A DNA stretch of 64,000 bases from Rachicladosporium sp. CCFEE 5018 (taxonomy: Eukaryota > Ascomycota > Dothideomycetes > Cladosporiales > Cladosporiaceae), in the NCBI GenBank assembly GCA_002077045.2, contig KZ111143.1, forward strand, positions 825,378 to 889,377, written 5' to 3'. Each line of letters begins with the position of its first letter. The first letter of the stretch is position 1. The position numbers and the translations under genes were made by a program. The notes under the pieces were generated by a model that did no database searches, was not told the origin of the DNA, and saw nothing but the letters and a program-made list of their open reading frames with translations. Positions 19,507 through 29,877 of this stretch are shown here, one piece after another.

Positions 19507-22500
19507 ATGGCGGGATGGGGATTTGGCGGCGGCGGTCCAGCCGCGAACACAAGCGGGCCTCAAACGACCACAGGAGCAGATCTGGAGGCCATCGATGTCG
19601 AGCAGGTCGGCTTCAAACCCATAGCAGGCAACAGCAAGCTGCGACTATTACCCACGCCATGGCAGAGAACGCAGTACCCTTCCGCGACAGCGTCGTTGCT
19701 CAGCATAGCCTCTGGCCGAGGACTGCTCGCGGCGGCTGGACCGGATGGACTTGTGCTGGCAAGCACACAACGGGTACGAGAGGCGTTCACTGCTGGAGCT
19801 GAGAGTCAGCAGGGAGGGATGGCAGCTGGATCAGGAGCGCGCGACTTTGCGCCAGATGCCACGCTGCAGATACCCAGGGTGTCGCACGTGGCATTTTCGA
19901 GCGATGAGAGCTGCCTGGTGGTATGCGCGGAGCAGGGAGGCGGTCTAGCGGTCTACGATGTGGATGCTGTACTCGGCGGGAGCAAAGAGCCTGCGTTCCA
20001 GATGGCCACGGACGGGACAGCGATACGGCACCTGCTTCCGAATCCGGCGAAGGAGAACTCACATCAATTTGCGATCGTGCTGGCGGATGGGAAGCTTTTA
20101 CTCGCGGACCTCAAGCAACGACAGCTTATCAGTAGCGCAGCTGGAAGTCCAGTCTTCAGTGAGAACGTCAGCTGTGCATGCTGGTCGAAGCTCGGCAAGC
20201 AGATCGTGGCAGGTTTCAGTGATGGTCACGCCGCGCAGATTGACCTGCAGGGCACAGTAAAAGCTGAGATTCCACAATCTCCGGATCTGACTCAAGTCAA
20301 AGACGATAGCACTCTCAGTCTACCACTGACGGCAATTTACTGGCTGGAGAACCTCGAGTTCCTTATGATACACTCACCTATCAATCCGCCACCAGAGCAA
20401 GTTGTCGGCATGGCACCACCCAACGATTCGATCTACCATCTCGTGCGGAAGGAGAAAGGCTTATCGAGCTATACCTATCACAAATTCGTCTTGGACCCTT
20501 GCGCCGGCTTTCTCGATGATCGACTACCAGCGCATCACCTAATGCAAAGACTTCGAGACTGGCCGCCAGATCTGGACGATACGCTGGTGCTGACTTCTAC
20601 GCTCTCGACAGACATTGGACTCATCACGAAATCGACGGTCTCGTTTCACCAGCCCGATCGGTCTGCCGGTGCGAATGGTGAGGTAGAGATCGTTGGCGAC
20701 ATCCCTGCCGAGCAGATCGTGAACACATACACTACAACAGTGCCAAAGGACGATGTCAGTCGTGCGAACCTACCTACCAGTGCGTTCGGAGACGCTACGG
20801 ATACGTCGGTCATTGGTATGGCTCTCGATCTTAGTGCGAAAGAGAAGCTCGCCAATCCCATCCCGTCAGACAGTGAGATTGAAGAATCAGCTACGCCACT
20901 ACCAGCAGTGTGCGTGCTGAATCATGAAGGCATCTTGTGCACCTGGTGGATTGTCTACCAGCAGTCGATACGAACGAAGACCGCGTTTCCTGGTCTTACC
21001 GCCGTAAGCGGGCAGCCACAAGCACAGTCAAGTCAGTCGCGGCCGCAAACTTCATCTGGCTTTGGTGGAAGCAGTGCGGCTTCGGCGTTTGGCTCTCCAG
21101 CACCTGTGGCTGCGCCGTTACAGACGCCACCACAGCCTGCGTTTGGCCAGAGCAGCACGCCTGGGTTTGGTGGTGCTGGCATGCTCGGCGCAAAGCAGTC
21201 GCCGTGGGGCGCGCCGCCAGCTTCGCCCGCATCAAAGACGCCAGCATCTGGCCAGCCATCAGGTGGTGCTGCTTTCGGTACGCCATCTGCCTTCGGCGCT
21301 ACAGGCGGCATGGGTCCAAAGACATCAGTGTGGGGTACACCGTCGCAGATACCTGCTGCTAGTAAGCCTCCTGTACCAGCATTTGGCCAAGCAAGCGCCT
21401 TCGGCAGCAACGCCGCCGCTGCCTCGCCATTCTCATCATTCGCCTCCGCCAACAAAAAGCCTGCCGCCTCACCCTTTGCGAGCTTCGCAAACGGCGGCTC
21501 GAAGCTCAGCTCTTTTGGTGGCCAAACCTCGCCTTCGCCTTTTGGCTCCGCGACACCTTCAAAGCAACCCGGTATGCCCGTCGATCCTTCCTTCGGCTCT
21601 ACAGTGACACTGAACTCTAGTGCAGATAGTTTCGGCTCGGCCAATATGTTCGGGCAGACTTCCGGATTCAGCTTTGGCAAGCCGTCGCAGAGTAAGGAGG
21701 AGAGTATGGGCGATAGTAAGGCGACGGCAAAGCCTAGTACGGAGAACGCGAAGCCGGCGCCATTTGGTGGATTCAAGCTGGGCAGCATGTTCGCTGGGGA
21801 CGGTAGCGCGAAGGATGACCTGCCTAAGCCGAAAGATGCCGGGGCTGGGATGTTCGGAGCTGGGTTCGGGAGTGCGCTAGGTGATGCTGAGAAGACAAAA
21901 GCTCCAGAGGCGCCAAAGACCATGTTTGGTTCACCCAGCAATGCGCCAAGCAGCACTGGCGGGCTCTTTGGCAAGAAAGACGCACCTGTCACGCCCGTGA
22001 AGCCCGAGCCTGGAACTGAGGAGCCGAAGCTTAAGGACATTCCAGCGTTCTCGACAACGCCTGCGAGTCCGCCAAAGCAGAAGCAGCCGGCGCCTGAAGA
22101 GGCGCCCATGCCGCCGGACTTCTTGTCGAGCTCGAAGCCAGTGAAAGAAGCAAAGCCGGCCACGGAGCCTGAGGATGCACCATTGCCACCCGACTTCACT
22201 TCGCTTGCTGGCAAGAGCGATCAGAGCGATGATGCGCCTATTGCCGGGTCGCCGCCGCTGGATGTTGGGAATGAGCAGTTCTCCAGTCCTGCTACTTCGA
22301 GAGAAGGCGATGGGCCACCCGAAGGCGATGAGGACGAAGCCGAGTGGGATGATGAGGATGAACATGACGATGGCGAAGAGCGTGAGGAAGGTGAAGTGGA
22401 GGATGACTCCGAAGAGGGCGAGGAGGAGGAAGATGATGATGACGACGCTGAAGATGAGGACGACGATGACGAGCAGGATCAGACGCAGGACTCTCACGCC

Positions 22501-23961
22501 ATATCGGACCAAGCAGGTCTGTCAGCCTTTGAAGCTCGTCTCGCTCCAGCCAGTCCAAAACGCCAACCTCAGCAAGACTCCTACACACCCGAAACCGCCA
22601 AGAAGCCCTCATATACCCCTGCTGGCCTTCCACCCAACCTGAACTTCCCCCCGCCCAACCGCGCGCACAAATCTCCGAGCCCAGTTCGCAAGCCTCAACC
22701 CCAAGCCCAACCTCCCCGGCCCTCACCAGCCCTCAACAACCCCTCGTTTGGCCGCATTTCTGTCCCGCATTCCAAACCCGTCGAGCGCCCTTCCTCCCGC
22801 CAAAACGCACCAACGCCTCAACCAGCTCCTGAACCCGTGGATCTTGAAGACGAAGCCGATGCGAGGATCCAGGACATCCTCAACGCGCCCATGGAACCCA
22901 GCAGCGAGATCCCCGATTTCGTCGCTTATAGAGAGTACGCCACGGCCGGCGATGAGAAGCCGGGCATAGCAGGACAGATGGAGAAGGTGTATCGAGACGT
23001 GAATAGTATGATCGACACCCTTGGCCTGAACGCCCGATCTCTGCAATCGTTCGTAGCAGCACACTCCCAAGCTCGCCCCGGCTCCCGCGAGCGAGAAGAT
23101 CTCGACGAGGAAGATGGCTGGCTCTTCTCTGAAACCACGCAACTACACTCCCTCATCGGCTCTCTCGACGCCGAGCTAGAGAACGACAGACTCGAGAACG
23201 TGTCGGGCAAGATCTCCGAATTACAAGACTCCGTTTCTGAGTTGCACGGTCTGAGAAGTAAGACTTCTCAGTTCCGCACGCAGCTCTCCTCCCTCTCCTC
23301 CCCCGCGCAGCAAGCGGCTCAGCATAACGCTCCGCTCCCGCTAGAGCTCCGGGCACAGCAATCTGCTCTCCGCTCCTCTGTGCAGCGCGCGCAGACTCTG
23401 CTTTCCGAAGCCGAAGAAGCGCTCAGCTTACTCCGCGCTGATCTGGCTGCTGTGCCGGCGCAGGCTGGCAAGGGCGCAGCGAGCAAGACGCCTACAGTCG
23501 AGGCTGTCGAGCGCACGGTGCTGAAGATGACAGCCATGATTGAGCAGCGGAGCGGGGATATTGACGTCTTAGAGTCCCGCATCCGCCGTCTACCAGGCGG
23601 CTTCTCTGCTTTCAAGCTTGAGGACGATTATGAAGACGACCTCGCATCCGCGCTGGGTGGCACCAAGCTCGGCGCGTCGACTCACTCTACCCCGCCGCTC
23701 CGGAGGAGTCAGGTTGCTGGGGCTGATAGGCTGGGTATGAGTGGTGCTTTTGGCGGGTCGAGATACCTCAGAGATAGTCTTAGGGGTAGTGTCAATGGAC
23801 GAGGTAGTGTGAATGGTAGTGCGAGGAACAAGATGGCTGATGTCAATGATGCTGAGATTGGTGCTTGGAGGGCTAAGGATGCGAGGCGAAGGAGAGTGCT
23901 GGAGGGGTTGAGGGAGAAGGTTGAGGGGAGGGGGGCGAGGACGATCAAGGTTGCGAAGTGA
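19507..23961 (+). CDS. NUP159: FG nucleoporin of the Nup159/Nup214 type
   Basis: Cytoplasmic-face nuclear pore protein that docks the mRNA export helicase Dbp5. It is a single long exon of 1484 residues starting at ATG 19507. Residues up to about 480 form a beta-propeller-like region (FSSDESCLVVCAEQGGG, WSKLGKQIVAGFSDGHAAQI). About 500-850 is an FG-repeat domain with many AFG/PFG/SFG and GFG units (SAFGSPAPV, FGQSSTPGFG, SPFGSATP). A strongly acidic D/E tract follows (about 940-1000), then a Pro-rich linker, and from about 1140 a coiled-coil region (NVSGKISELQDSVSELHGL) that would join the Nup82 complex. Domain order matches the family. The reverse strand carries a long open frame through the FG repeats that is a compositional artefact. 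Confidence 0.9.
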   Translation: MAGWGFGGGGPAANTSGPQTTTGADLEAIDVEQVGFKPIAGNSKLRLLPTPWQRTQYPSATASLLSIASGRGLLAAAGPDGLVLASTQRVREAFTAGAESQQGGMAAGSGARDFAPDATLQIPRVSHVAFSSDESCLVVCAEQGGGLAVYDVDAVLGGSKEPAFQMATDGTAIRHLLPNPAKENSHQFAIVLADGKLLLADLKQRQLISSAAGSPVFSENVSCACWSKLGKQIVAGFSDGHAAQIDLQGTVKAEIPQSPDLTQVKDDSTLSLPLTAIYWLENLEFLMIHSPINPPPEQVVGMAPPNDSIYHLVRKEKGLSSYTYHKFVLDPCAGFLDDRLPAHHLMQRLRDWPPDLDDTLVLTSTLSTDIGLITKSTVSFHQPDRSAGANGEVEIVGDIPAEQIVNTYTTTVPKDDVSRANLPTSAFGDATDTSVIGMALDLSAKEKLANPIPSDSEIEESATPLPAVCVLNHEGILCTWWIVYQQSIRTKTAFPGLTAVSGQPQAQSSQSRPQTSSGFGGSSAASAFGSPAPVAAPLQTPPQPAFGQSSTPGFGGAGMLGAKQSPWGAPPASPASKTPASGQPSGGAAFGTPSAFGATGGMGPKTSVWGTPSQIPAASKPPVPAFGQASAFGSNAAAASPFSSFASANKKPAASPFASFANGGSKLSSFGGQTSPSPFGSATPSKQPGMPVDPSFGSTVTLNSSADSFGSANMFGQTSGFSFGKPSQSKEESMGDSKATAKPSTENAKPAPFGGFKLGSMFAGDGSAKDDLPKPKDAGAGMFGAGFGSALGDAEKTKAPEAPKTMFGSPSNAPSSTGGLFGKKDAPVTPVKPEPGTEEPKLKDIPAFSTTPASPPKQKQPAPEEAPMPPDFLSSSKPVKEAKPATEPEDAPLPPDFTSLAGKSDQSDDAPIAGSPPLDVGNEQFSSPATSREGDGPPEGDEDEAEWDDEDEHDDGEEREEGEVEDDSEEGEEEEDDDDDAEDEDDDDEQDQTQDSHAISDQAGLSAFEARLAPASPKRQPQQDSYTPETAKKPSYTPAGLPPNLNFPPPNRAHKSPSPVRKPQPQAQPPRPSPALNNPSFGRISVPHSKPVERPSSRQNAPTPQPAPEPVDLEDEADARIQDILNAPMEPSSEIPDFVAYREYATAGDEKPGIAGQMEKVYRDVNSMIDTLGLNARSLQSFVAAHSQARPGSREREDLDEEDGWLFSETTQLHSLIGSLDAELENDRLENVSGKISELQDSVSELHGLRSKTSQFRTQLSSLSSPAQQAAQHNAPLPLELRAQQSALRSSVQRAQTLLSEAEEALSLLRADLAAVPAQAGKGAASKTPTVEAVERTVLKMTAMIEQRSGDIDVLESRIRRLPGGFSAFKLEDDYEDDLASALGGTKLGASTHSTPPLRRSQVAGADRLGMSGAFGGSRYLRDSLRGSVNGRGSVNGSARNKMADVNDAEIGAWRAKDARRRRVLEGLREKVEGRGARTIKVAK

Positions 23962-24135
23962 GTGAGGAGGACTGTATGATGAAGTCGTAGGATTGTATAG
24001 TACGATTGGCTGGAGGGATGTATTGTATGAATCCTACAACACCTGCGCAACACATAGTGACATTTTGGTGGGTGATGTTTGTTTGCATTGATATGTACAT
24101 TTTACCCTCAAACGCCGATTCCCCCGATTCCCAGC

Positions 24136-24674
24136 TCAGAGATGCATTGGTGGAGGTGCTATGAATTGAGTCAGCGCGATTCGGCTTGCGTAATATGTCA
24201 ACAGTGCGACACTCACGATCTAATATCGGCGCCACCAGATTCCTCTCGTACTTGCTTCCACCCGGGGCCGTGGGTGGCCTGTATGGATCGGGGTGCTTCC
24301 ACTTCTCCAGCAAGTCCATCGCCTCGTTCATGATTGCCTGTACATTCTCCCTGTCAGCAATACCATCCCTGTGTCTCCCTTATCCCATTGCTCCATAGTG
24401 CAGTTCCTTGAGCCTGCAGTATCGCGATCGGGGTGTGTGTGGTCGGGACTACGCACGCGTTGCTGCCGCGGCTCGCTGACATGGCGATTGGCTTCGAAGA
24501 GCGAGCGGATGTACAGGGCTTGGCCGCGCCAGATGTAGCGGTGGACGGCCCAGTCGAGAGAGAGCTTGAGAGAGCGGCGGTAGAGGGAGCTGCGTGGGAG
24601 GGAGGTGTTAGTGGGGAGTGATAGAGGAGGGGTGGAGGGGAGGGCATGTACAGGACTTGAGTCTTGGCGGACAT
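24136..24674 (-). CDS. NADH:ubiquinone oxidoreductase (complex I) LYR subunit B22/NDUFB9
   Basis: Accessory subunit of mitochondrial complex I. I read four exons: 24674-24652, 24589-24457, 24346-24217 and 24158-24136, giving 102 residues. The LYR motif sits at the first junction (QVLSLYRRSLKLSLDW), followed by WRGQALYIRSLFEANRHVSE, then PRQQR, then LLEKWKHPDPYRPPTAPGGS and KYERN. This order is characteristic of NDUFB9. The first intron has a CTAAC branch and CGCAG acceptor, and the last has a perfect GTGAGT donor. The acceptor of exon 3 is uncertain: GGGAG/AAT keeps the frame, and a CAG lies four bases earlier. It is divergent from KGD2. Confidence 0.82.
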
Positions 24675-24993
24675 GGTGACAGAAGGGAGGGCACGCGGCC
24701 AGAGGGAGGCGGTGACGAGACAGCCTACAGCGGTGGTATCAGAGCCCAGTGGTGGTCTAATGAAGTGAGGTCGTGGTGTACTGCAAGCATCGTGGACCTG
24801 ACTCGGGATCTTCGGGCCGACTCGGAGGAGCTCCAGCTATTGGGAACAGGGCAGGCATATTGGACATACAAACACCATCTTTCACGCCGTAACGCTCTTT
24901 TGCAACTCCCTCTCAAGCCTTTGCGGCAATATCTAGAGCATAGTGGGAGCTGAGAGGTCCTACGTCCGGCTGTGCGCCCTTTGTCAACCCGTG
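24675..24993. promoter_or_regulatory. Divergent promoter, NDUFB9 / KGD2
   Basis: A 319-base segment between the start codons of two nuclear genes for mitochondrial energy metabolism (complex I and the TCA cycle). A shared promoter would allow co-regulation, but that is inference. No specific site identified. Confidence 0.4.
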
Positions 24994-25704
24994 ATGCGCT
25001 CGCAATGCCTCCGCCGTCTGGCTGGCCAGCAATCTCTCCTCCGCTCGTTACCGCTAGCTAGGACGTCGATACCACTTAGCAGTACTCGAGGGATTGCTTA
25101 CGCGTCAAGAACATGGAGGACCTCATACACCGCCCTAGAGTCGCAGTGAGTGTGCGAGAGATGAGGCAGATATGAGCTCGTGGACTAAACCTGCGGCAGA
25201 CAAAGCTCGCCAGCATATCAAACAAGGCAATTCAGCCTGACACGCCGCTTCAATGGTAGAGTTGATTGTGAAGCCACAATTGCCAAGTCTGAAGCTAACA
25301 TAGAGCACAGATGAGCAGATCGTTAAAGTGCCAGAAATGGCAGAGTCCATCTCGGAAGGTACCCTCAAGCAATTCTCGAAGCAAGTTGGCGACTACGTAG
25401 AGCTGGACGAGGAGATCGCCACGATCGAGACGGACAAGATCGATGTCGCCGTCAACGCCCCAGCGGCAGGCACGATCAAGGAGTTCCTCGCGAACGAGGA
25501 GGACACGGTAACAGTCGGTCAAGACCTCGTCAAGCTCGAGACAGGCGGCCCAGCACCCGAAGGCGGCGCCCAGAAAGCAAAGAGCGAGCCCGACTCCCCA
25601 GCCTCGAGCGCGCAAGAAACGTCATCCCAACCGCAAGGCCAGACAGAGCAGGCAAAGTCCAGCCCACCCCCAAAGCAGGAGTCCACCCCCGAGCCCTCGA
25701 AACC
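24994..25704 (+). CDS. KGD2: 2-oxoglutarate dehydrogenase E2 (dihydrolipoamide succinyltransferase), truncated by gap
   Basis: E2 core of the mitochondrial 2-oxoglutarate dehydrogenase complex, which transfers the succinyl group to CoA. Exon 1 (24994-25145) encodes an Arg/Ser/Leu-rich mitochondrial targeting sequence (MRSQCLRRLAGQQSLLRSLP). After a 160-base intron, exon 2 from 25306 gives HTDEQIVKVPEMAESISEGT and the lipoyl domain with its lipoyl lysine in ETDKIDVAV. A Pro/Ser/Gln-rich linker then runs into the N gap at 25705. The peripheral subunit-binding and catalytic domains are not in the assembled sequence. The acceptor I chose (ATAGAG/CACAG) is the one that keeps the frame; a nearby CACAG gives an immediate stop. 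Confidence 0.85.
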
Positions 25705-25804
25705 NNNNNNNNNNNNNNNNNNNNNNNNNNNNNNNNNNNNNNNNNNNNNNNNNNNNNNNNNNNNNNNNNNNNNNNNNNNNNNNNNNNNNNNNNNNNNNNN
25801 NNNN
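25705..25804. other. Assembly gap (100 N)
   Basis: A run of exactly 100 N, the conventional size for a gap of unknown length. KGD2 (+) and the epimerase gene (-) both run into it without ending, so well over a kilobase is missing if the linkage is right. Confidence 0.99.
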
Positions 25805-26456
25805 TGATCATCATCTCCACCGTGAATTTCGTGCTGCCGTATGGGTTCGTCGGACCAAGAGGGCAGTCCTCAGGGATCGGAATCATGTTGGGAAAGCGTG
25901 TTGCATCGCCATAGACTGTTGCCGAGGAGGAGAAGACGATGTTGGTGACATTGTGCTTTTGCATTGACTTGAGGAGCGTAAGGGAGCCGTAGACATTGAC
26001 GTGGTAGTAATCAAGAGGCTTCTCGCCTGACTCGCCTACTGCCTGAGGATGCTGTTAGTGCTTTGCTGGTCCAGAGGCCTGAATCACAGAGCACTCGTAC
26101 CTTCAGCGCAGCAAAGTGTATCACGCTGTCAATCTCCGGATGCTTGTCGAAGATGCTATCCAGCTTCGGCCCATCTGTAACATCGCATGTGTAGTACTTC
26201 GGCCTCTTACCAGTTATGAGCTCGATGCGGTTGATGACTTCGTCAGAGGAGTTGAAGAGGTTGTCGATGATGACAACTTCGTAGCCAGCTTGAAGGAGTG
26301 CGACAGTCGTGAATGAACCAATGTAGCCCGTGCCACTGGGGAAGTCTGGTTAGCTTTGCCGGTGGGGGAGTTTTGGGTTCTGTCGCGGGTCCACGCAGCC
26401 ATAGCGTGGGTGGGTGCATGTGCTTACCCGGTGACGAGCACTGATCCGATTGCCAT
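25805..26456 (-). CDS. UDP-glucose 4-epimerase (GalE/Gal10 type), 3'-truncated by gap
   Basis: NAD-dependent SDR enzyme interconverting UDP-glucose and UDP-galactose (Leloir pathway). Exons are 26456-26428, 26335-26101 and 26042-25805, then the N gap. The first exon encodes MAIGSVLVTG and joins to GTGYIGSFTTVALLQAG, making the Rossmann GGxGxxG motif. Next come EVVIIDNLFNSSDEVINRIE, then VIHFAALKAVGESGEKPLDY, then VFSSSATVYGDATRFP. The catalytic Tyr/Lys pair is in NPYGSTKFTVE, right at the gap edge. The C-terminal substrate-binding part is missing from the assembly. It could be the stand-alone enzyme or the N-terminal half of a Gal10-type epimerase-mutarotase fusion. Confidence 0.88.
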
Positions 26457-27105
26457 ACTTGGATGTCTGGTGAGAGATGAGTTCATTCAAGGAGCGCCGT
26501 GGTTCAGAGTTGAAAGTCAACGATACATGAGTGTCTCGAAACTTGTGGTGGGGCGATTCAGGTACCACTTTCCCCTCCACGTTGCAGTCATAGGGCTGCA
26601 GGGACGCGGTGGAGAGCGCTTTCCGATATGCAACAGGAGCTGAAGGCTACACTTAGTATTTCTTAGACCTACCTAGACCACACATGCGCATAGCTCTGAT
26701 CGTCGATCAAGGTAACGAAAAGGCCGCAGGCCCATCGAGTGCAAGGCTCTGTGGCCAAACCCGGAACGATTGACCGATCCTAGTCCATTCCCGCTGCATG
26801 GACAGGATCAGCTGGAAGACAACTTGTCCGTCCAAGGCTTCCTGAAACTATCTGCGCACCACTTCTGCGAACCAACGATATGTCGGAACAGAGCAGCTGC
26901 ATGTCTAGCTGAAAGTGAAGCGTTCGTCCTTTGAATGTTCGCGGACCGTGCCGCTTGGCGCTAATGCAGGTACATCCGCCCTATTGGAATGCGCAAGCCA
27001 GTAAACAATACCACCACTTGCGATTGTCGAACAGCAAACTTGCTTGTATCGCAAGACATGGTCTGAGACTTTTCGCGGTTGTGCGTGCTCGGGTATACAT
27101 CAAGC
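26457..27105. other. Divergent intergenic region, epimerase / SUN gene
   Basis: These 649 bases lie between the start codons of the epimerase (-) and the SUN-domain gene (+). No gene recognised; it presumably holds both promoters. Confidence 0.45.
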
Positions 27106-29286
27106 ATGGCAACTCCTCGACAAACACGCTCTGGAGCCGCTCGCGGACCAACGCCAGCACGCGGTCCCACGCCACTTCCTGCATTAAGCACGAAGATCAA
27201 CACTTCATATGGCGCAGCAGGCACACCAAATCTGAGAGGTCAAGTGGCTACACCGGGCCAGACTTTTGCGCAATCTATGGCGCAAGCACAGGCGCAATCC
27301 ACAACGACGATCAGAACTACTCGACCTGTAGTATCGGAGCCGATTCATGAAGTCGACGAAGAGGCCGAAGAGGACGAAGAGGACGGGGCCGAGTCGCCAA
27401 CTGCCAAGCAAAAGGAAAAGATGCGCGACGAGACTAATCTTCCCTCCACGGACCAGCACTATGAAGGCTGTCGGCGCAAGCCAGCCGTCCCTGGACAGGG
27501 CGCATCCCGTCCTCCGCCTACCCGATATCCACTCCAACCAGATGATCCTGGTGAAGGTCCGTCTACTGCTCGTCCCAGTTCTCGGCCGCTCCCAAGACCC
27601 GCTGCACCTGTCAATGGACCAGCAACATCTCAGACTCGTGACGGGAACCAACCTGCTACTGGCGCCCATGTACGGCAACCATCAAATCAGTCCGGCTCGG
27701 CACCATCGCAGGGTCCGCGATCGCCACCACCACGACCACAACTTAGCGCATCGCAACAGGGTGCACGCGCAGCTCAAGACCCACCTCCACCGCCATCGCC
27801 AAGAGCTATACCCAGTACGCTCGACGTCGCACTTTTCGCTATCCCAAGATATCTCTGGCGCAACATCTGGGCGCTCATACTTGGCGCAGTATTGTTGTGG
27901 ACGTTCCTTCTCATGCCTCTACCAACGACTGCGGCTTTCCGACGAGACGAATTGGTCAGGGCTGCGCGCATTGCTGCTGGCTATCCTGGCTACGAGCAGC
28001 CGCCAAACGAGCTTGAAGGTATGTGGCTGCAGATACGCTATAACAGCTCGTTCCTAAAGGGTGTTGTCATGCCTGAGGAGAATATCCCTGGCCAGCAGTG
28101 GGCGATCAATACGATGTTGCTCGCCCGTGTTGAGGGCATCGAGCAGAATCAGACCCTCTTCCTCGATAAGTTGTTGCATATGGAGGATTTCTTGCCGAAG
28201 ATGATGGCGGTAGACCTACAAGATGGCAGAATGCAGATCAAGCCTGAATTCTGGCAGGCTCTGCTACGTAGGACTGAAGGCGACCGGACACTGTACGACG
28301 CCTTTATGCGCACTAACGAGCAGGCGGTCCGCACGAACATCGAGCAGGTGTCAAGCGGGCACCTGAGCTACGCAATTCAATCGCAACAAGTGGTCGGTCG
28401 CGAGGCCGTCCTTCGACTGATGGAGGAGAACAACCGCTTCCTCACCACACAAGTCACACAGCTATTGGAGTCACGCATGTCAGACACGCTCGACGCTGCA
28501 CGTGCAGCTGCCATACAAGTAGCGACCGAGATCGTCAAGGAACTTCCACAAGACGACAACACCCGTCTAGCCATTCTTGCCAGGACGAACCTCCTGCAGA
28601 ATCAACTGCGCAACATCAACTCGTTCAATTGGCTCAGCCACCGAGCGGGCGCCAGAGTCGATCCCCACAAGACCTCTCCAACGCTGGGGCTTACCACATT
28701 GCAGAGCTTCTTGGGGTACTCGTACGAGTCTTCTAAATATATGAGCAAGCCCATCTATGCTCTGATGGAGTGGCAGGAGTACGGAGAAGCTTGGTGCGCT
28801 GCCGAGTCCGCCAAATATGGCAAAGCACAGCTTGCGATTGAGATGAAAGATGCCGTCATCCCTGCTGAATTCGCCATCGAGAACATTGGCAATAGAGGCA
28901 CCCGTGATATTGCCTCTTCGCCGCGTGAGTTCGAGGTGTGGGCTGAAGCTCTCACAGAAGACCAGGCGCAGGAGTACAAGTCAACGATTCTGGACTACTT
29001 CGCACATAATCATCGCGAGCCAGCGGGATGTTTGGCGAAGGAGCCACCTACAGCCAAGGCTGTTTGCGTGTCGGATGGAATTTACGACATCCACGGGACG
29101 AACTGGGTGCAGAGCTGGCCGACGTTTGTGGACATGCAGAATATTGCGTTTGCGACGAAGAAAGTCTACTTCAAGATTGTGAGCAATTGGGGAGCGGAGC
29201 ATACCTGTATTTATAGGGTGAGGATGACTGAGGCTGGCCATGAGGAGCTGCCACCTCCGCTGGAGGATCAGAGTTGGTTGAGATGA
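27106..29286 (+). CDS. SUN-domain inner nuclear membrane protein
   Basis: SUN proteins span the inner nuclear membrane and bridge to KASH proteins (LINC complex). It is a single exon of 726 residues. The N-terminal 240 or so residues are a basic/Pro-rich, disordered nucleoplasmic region (TRSGAARGPTPARGP). One transmembrane helix follows, in IWALILGAVLLWTFLLMPL at about residue 265. The luminal part has a helical region and a C-terminal SUN domain (ALMEWQEYGEAWCAAESAKY, AEFAIENIGNRGTRD, SPREFEVWA, CIYRVRMTE). The SUN domain ends near the C-terminus, as usual. Start is the first ATG of the frame. Confidence 0.85.
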   Translation: MATPRQTRSGAARGPTPARGPTPLPALSTKINTSYGAAGTPNLRGQVATPGQTFAQSMAQAQAQSTTTIRTTRPVVSEPIHEVDEEAEEDEEDGAESPTAKQKEKMRDETNLPSTDQHYEGCRRKPAVPGQGASRPPPTRYPLQPDDPGEGPSTARPSSRPLPRPAAPVNGPATSQTRDGNQPATGAHVRQPSNQSGSAPSQGPRSPPPRPQLSASQQGARAAQDPPPPPSPRAIPSTLDVALFAIPRYLWRNIWALILGAVLLWTFLLMPLPTTAAFRRDELVRAARIAAGYPGYEQPPNELEGMWLQIRYNSSFLKGVVMPEENIPGQQWAINTMLLARVEGIEQNQTLFLDKLLHMEDFLPKMMAVDLQDGRMQIKPEFWQALLRRTEGDRTLYDAFMRTNEQAVRTNIEQVSSGHLSYAIQSQQVVGREAVLRLMEENNRFLTTQVTQLLESRMSDTLDAARAAAIQVATEIVKELPQDDNTRLAILARTNLLQNQLRNINSFNWLSHRAGARVDPHKTSPTLGLTTLQSFLGYSYESSKYMSKPIYALMEWQEYGEAWCAAESAKYGKAQLAIEMKDAVIPAEFAIENIGNRGTRDIASSPREFEVWAEALTEDQAQEYKSTILDYFAHNHREPAGCLAKEPPTAKAVCVSDGIYDIHGTNWVQSWPTFVDMQNIAFATKKVYFKIVSNWGAEHTCIYRVRMTEAGHEELPPPLEDQSWLR

Positions 29287-29877
29287 GGGGACTCGCTGGA
29301 GGGAGTGCGAAGGAGGAAGCTGAATGAGCGGCGAGCGAAAACGAAACCGGCCTTGGGTCAACGAGAGCATAGGAGGTCGCATGGCATTGGGATGCACTGG
29401 ATGGAAATGGGTTGAGATAGTTGATACCCTTTGTTGCGTTCGAGCATGGCGTTGTGCATGGGAACAGGATCATGGAGGGAACAGACACTGCATGACATGG
29501 CAGACTCTCTAGGGATGGCCACTGCGGCCTTATGTGCGCAGTGTGGTCTGGAAGAGCAGTAGCGTAGAGTGGCAATTCCAGAGCTACGAGCTCCATGTTT
29601 CACCTCGTCCAGAGACCCTCAGCGTCGATTTCCTCCTCCAGATAAACCGTCAGCACTGTGCTGCGCCCTCGAACACTTGATGCGTGACCTACATGAATAA
29701 TTTTGACTCTTACCTTGTGAGATGGTTTGCTGTCACATGTGAACATGGTGATTTGGCTCTTGTCTTCGAGCTTGGTTCATGTTTCTTACAACTTGTTCAT
29801 AATCCCACAAATTTCTTATCACAATCAACTCCCTTCTCTAGTCATACTCCCGCTTCCATTCTACTGCCGCCTTCAGT
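29287..29877. other. Intergenic, SUN 3' / UCH promoter
   Basis: No gene recognised in 591 bases. The last 120 bases are pyrimidine-rich (CTTACAACTTG, CCCTTCTCTAG), typical of a fungal 5' leader. Confidence 0.4.

Noticed and set aside
21033..22214. 393-codon open frame on the minus strand inside the nucleoporin gene
   Set aside because: It is the antisense of the FG-repeat region; low-complexity Gly/Pro/Ala composition and no domain. The + strand gene is clear.
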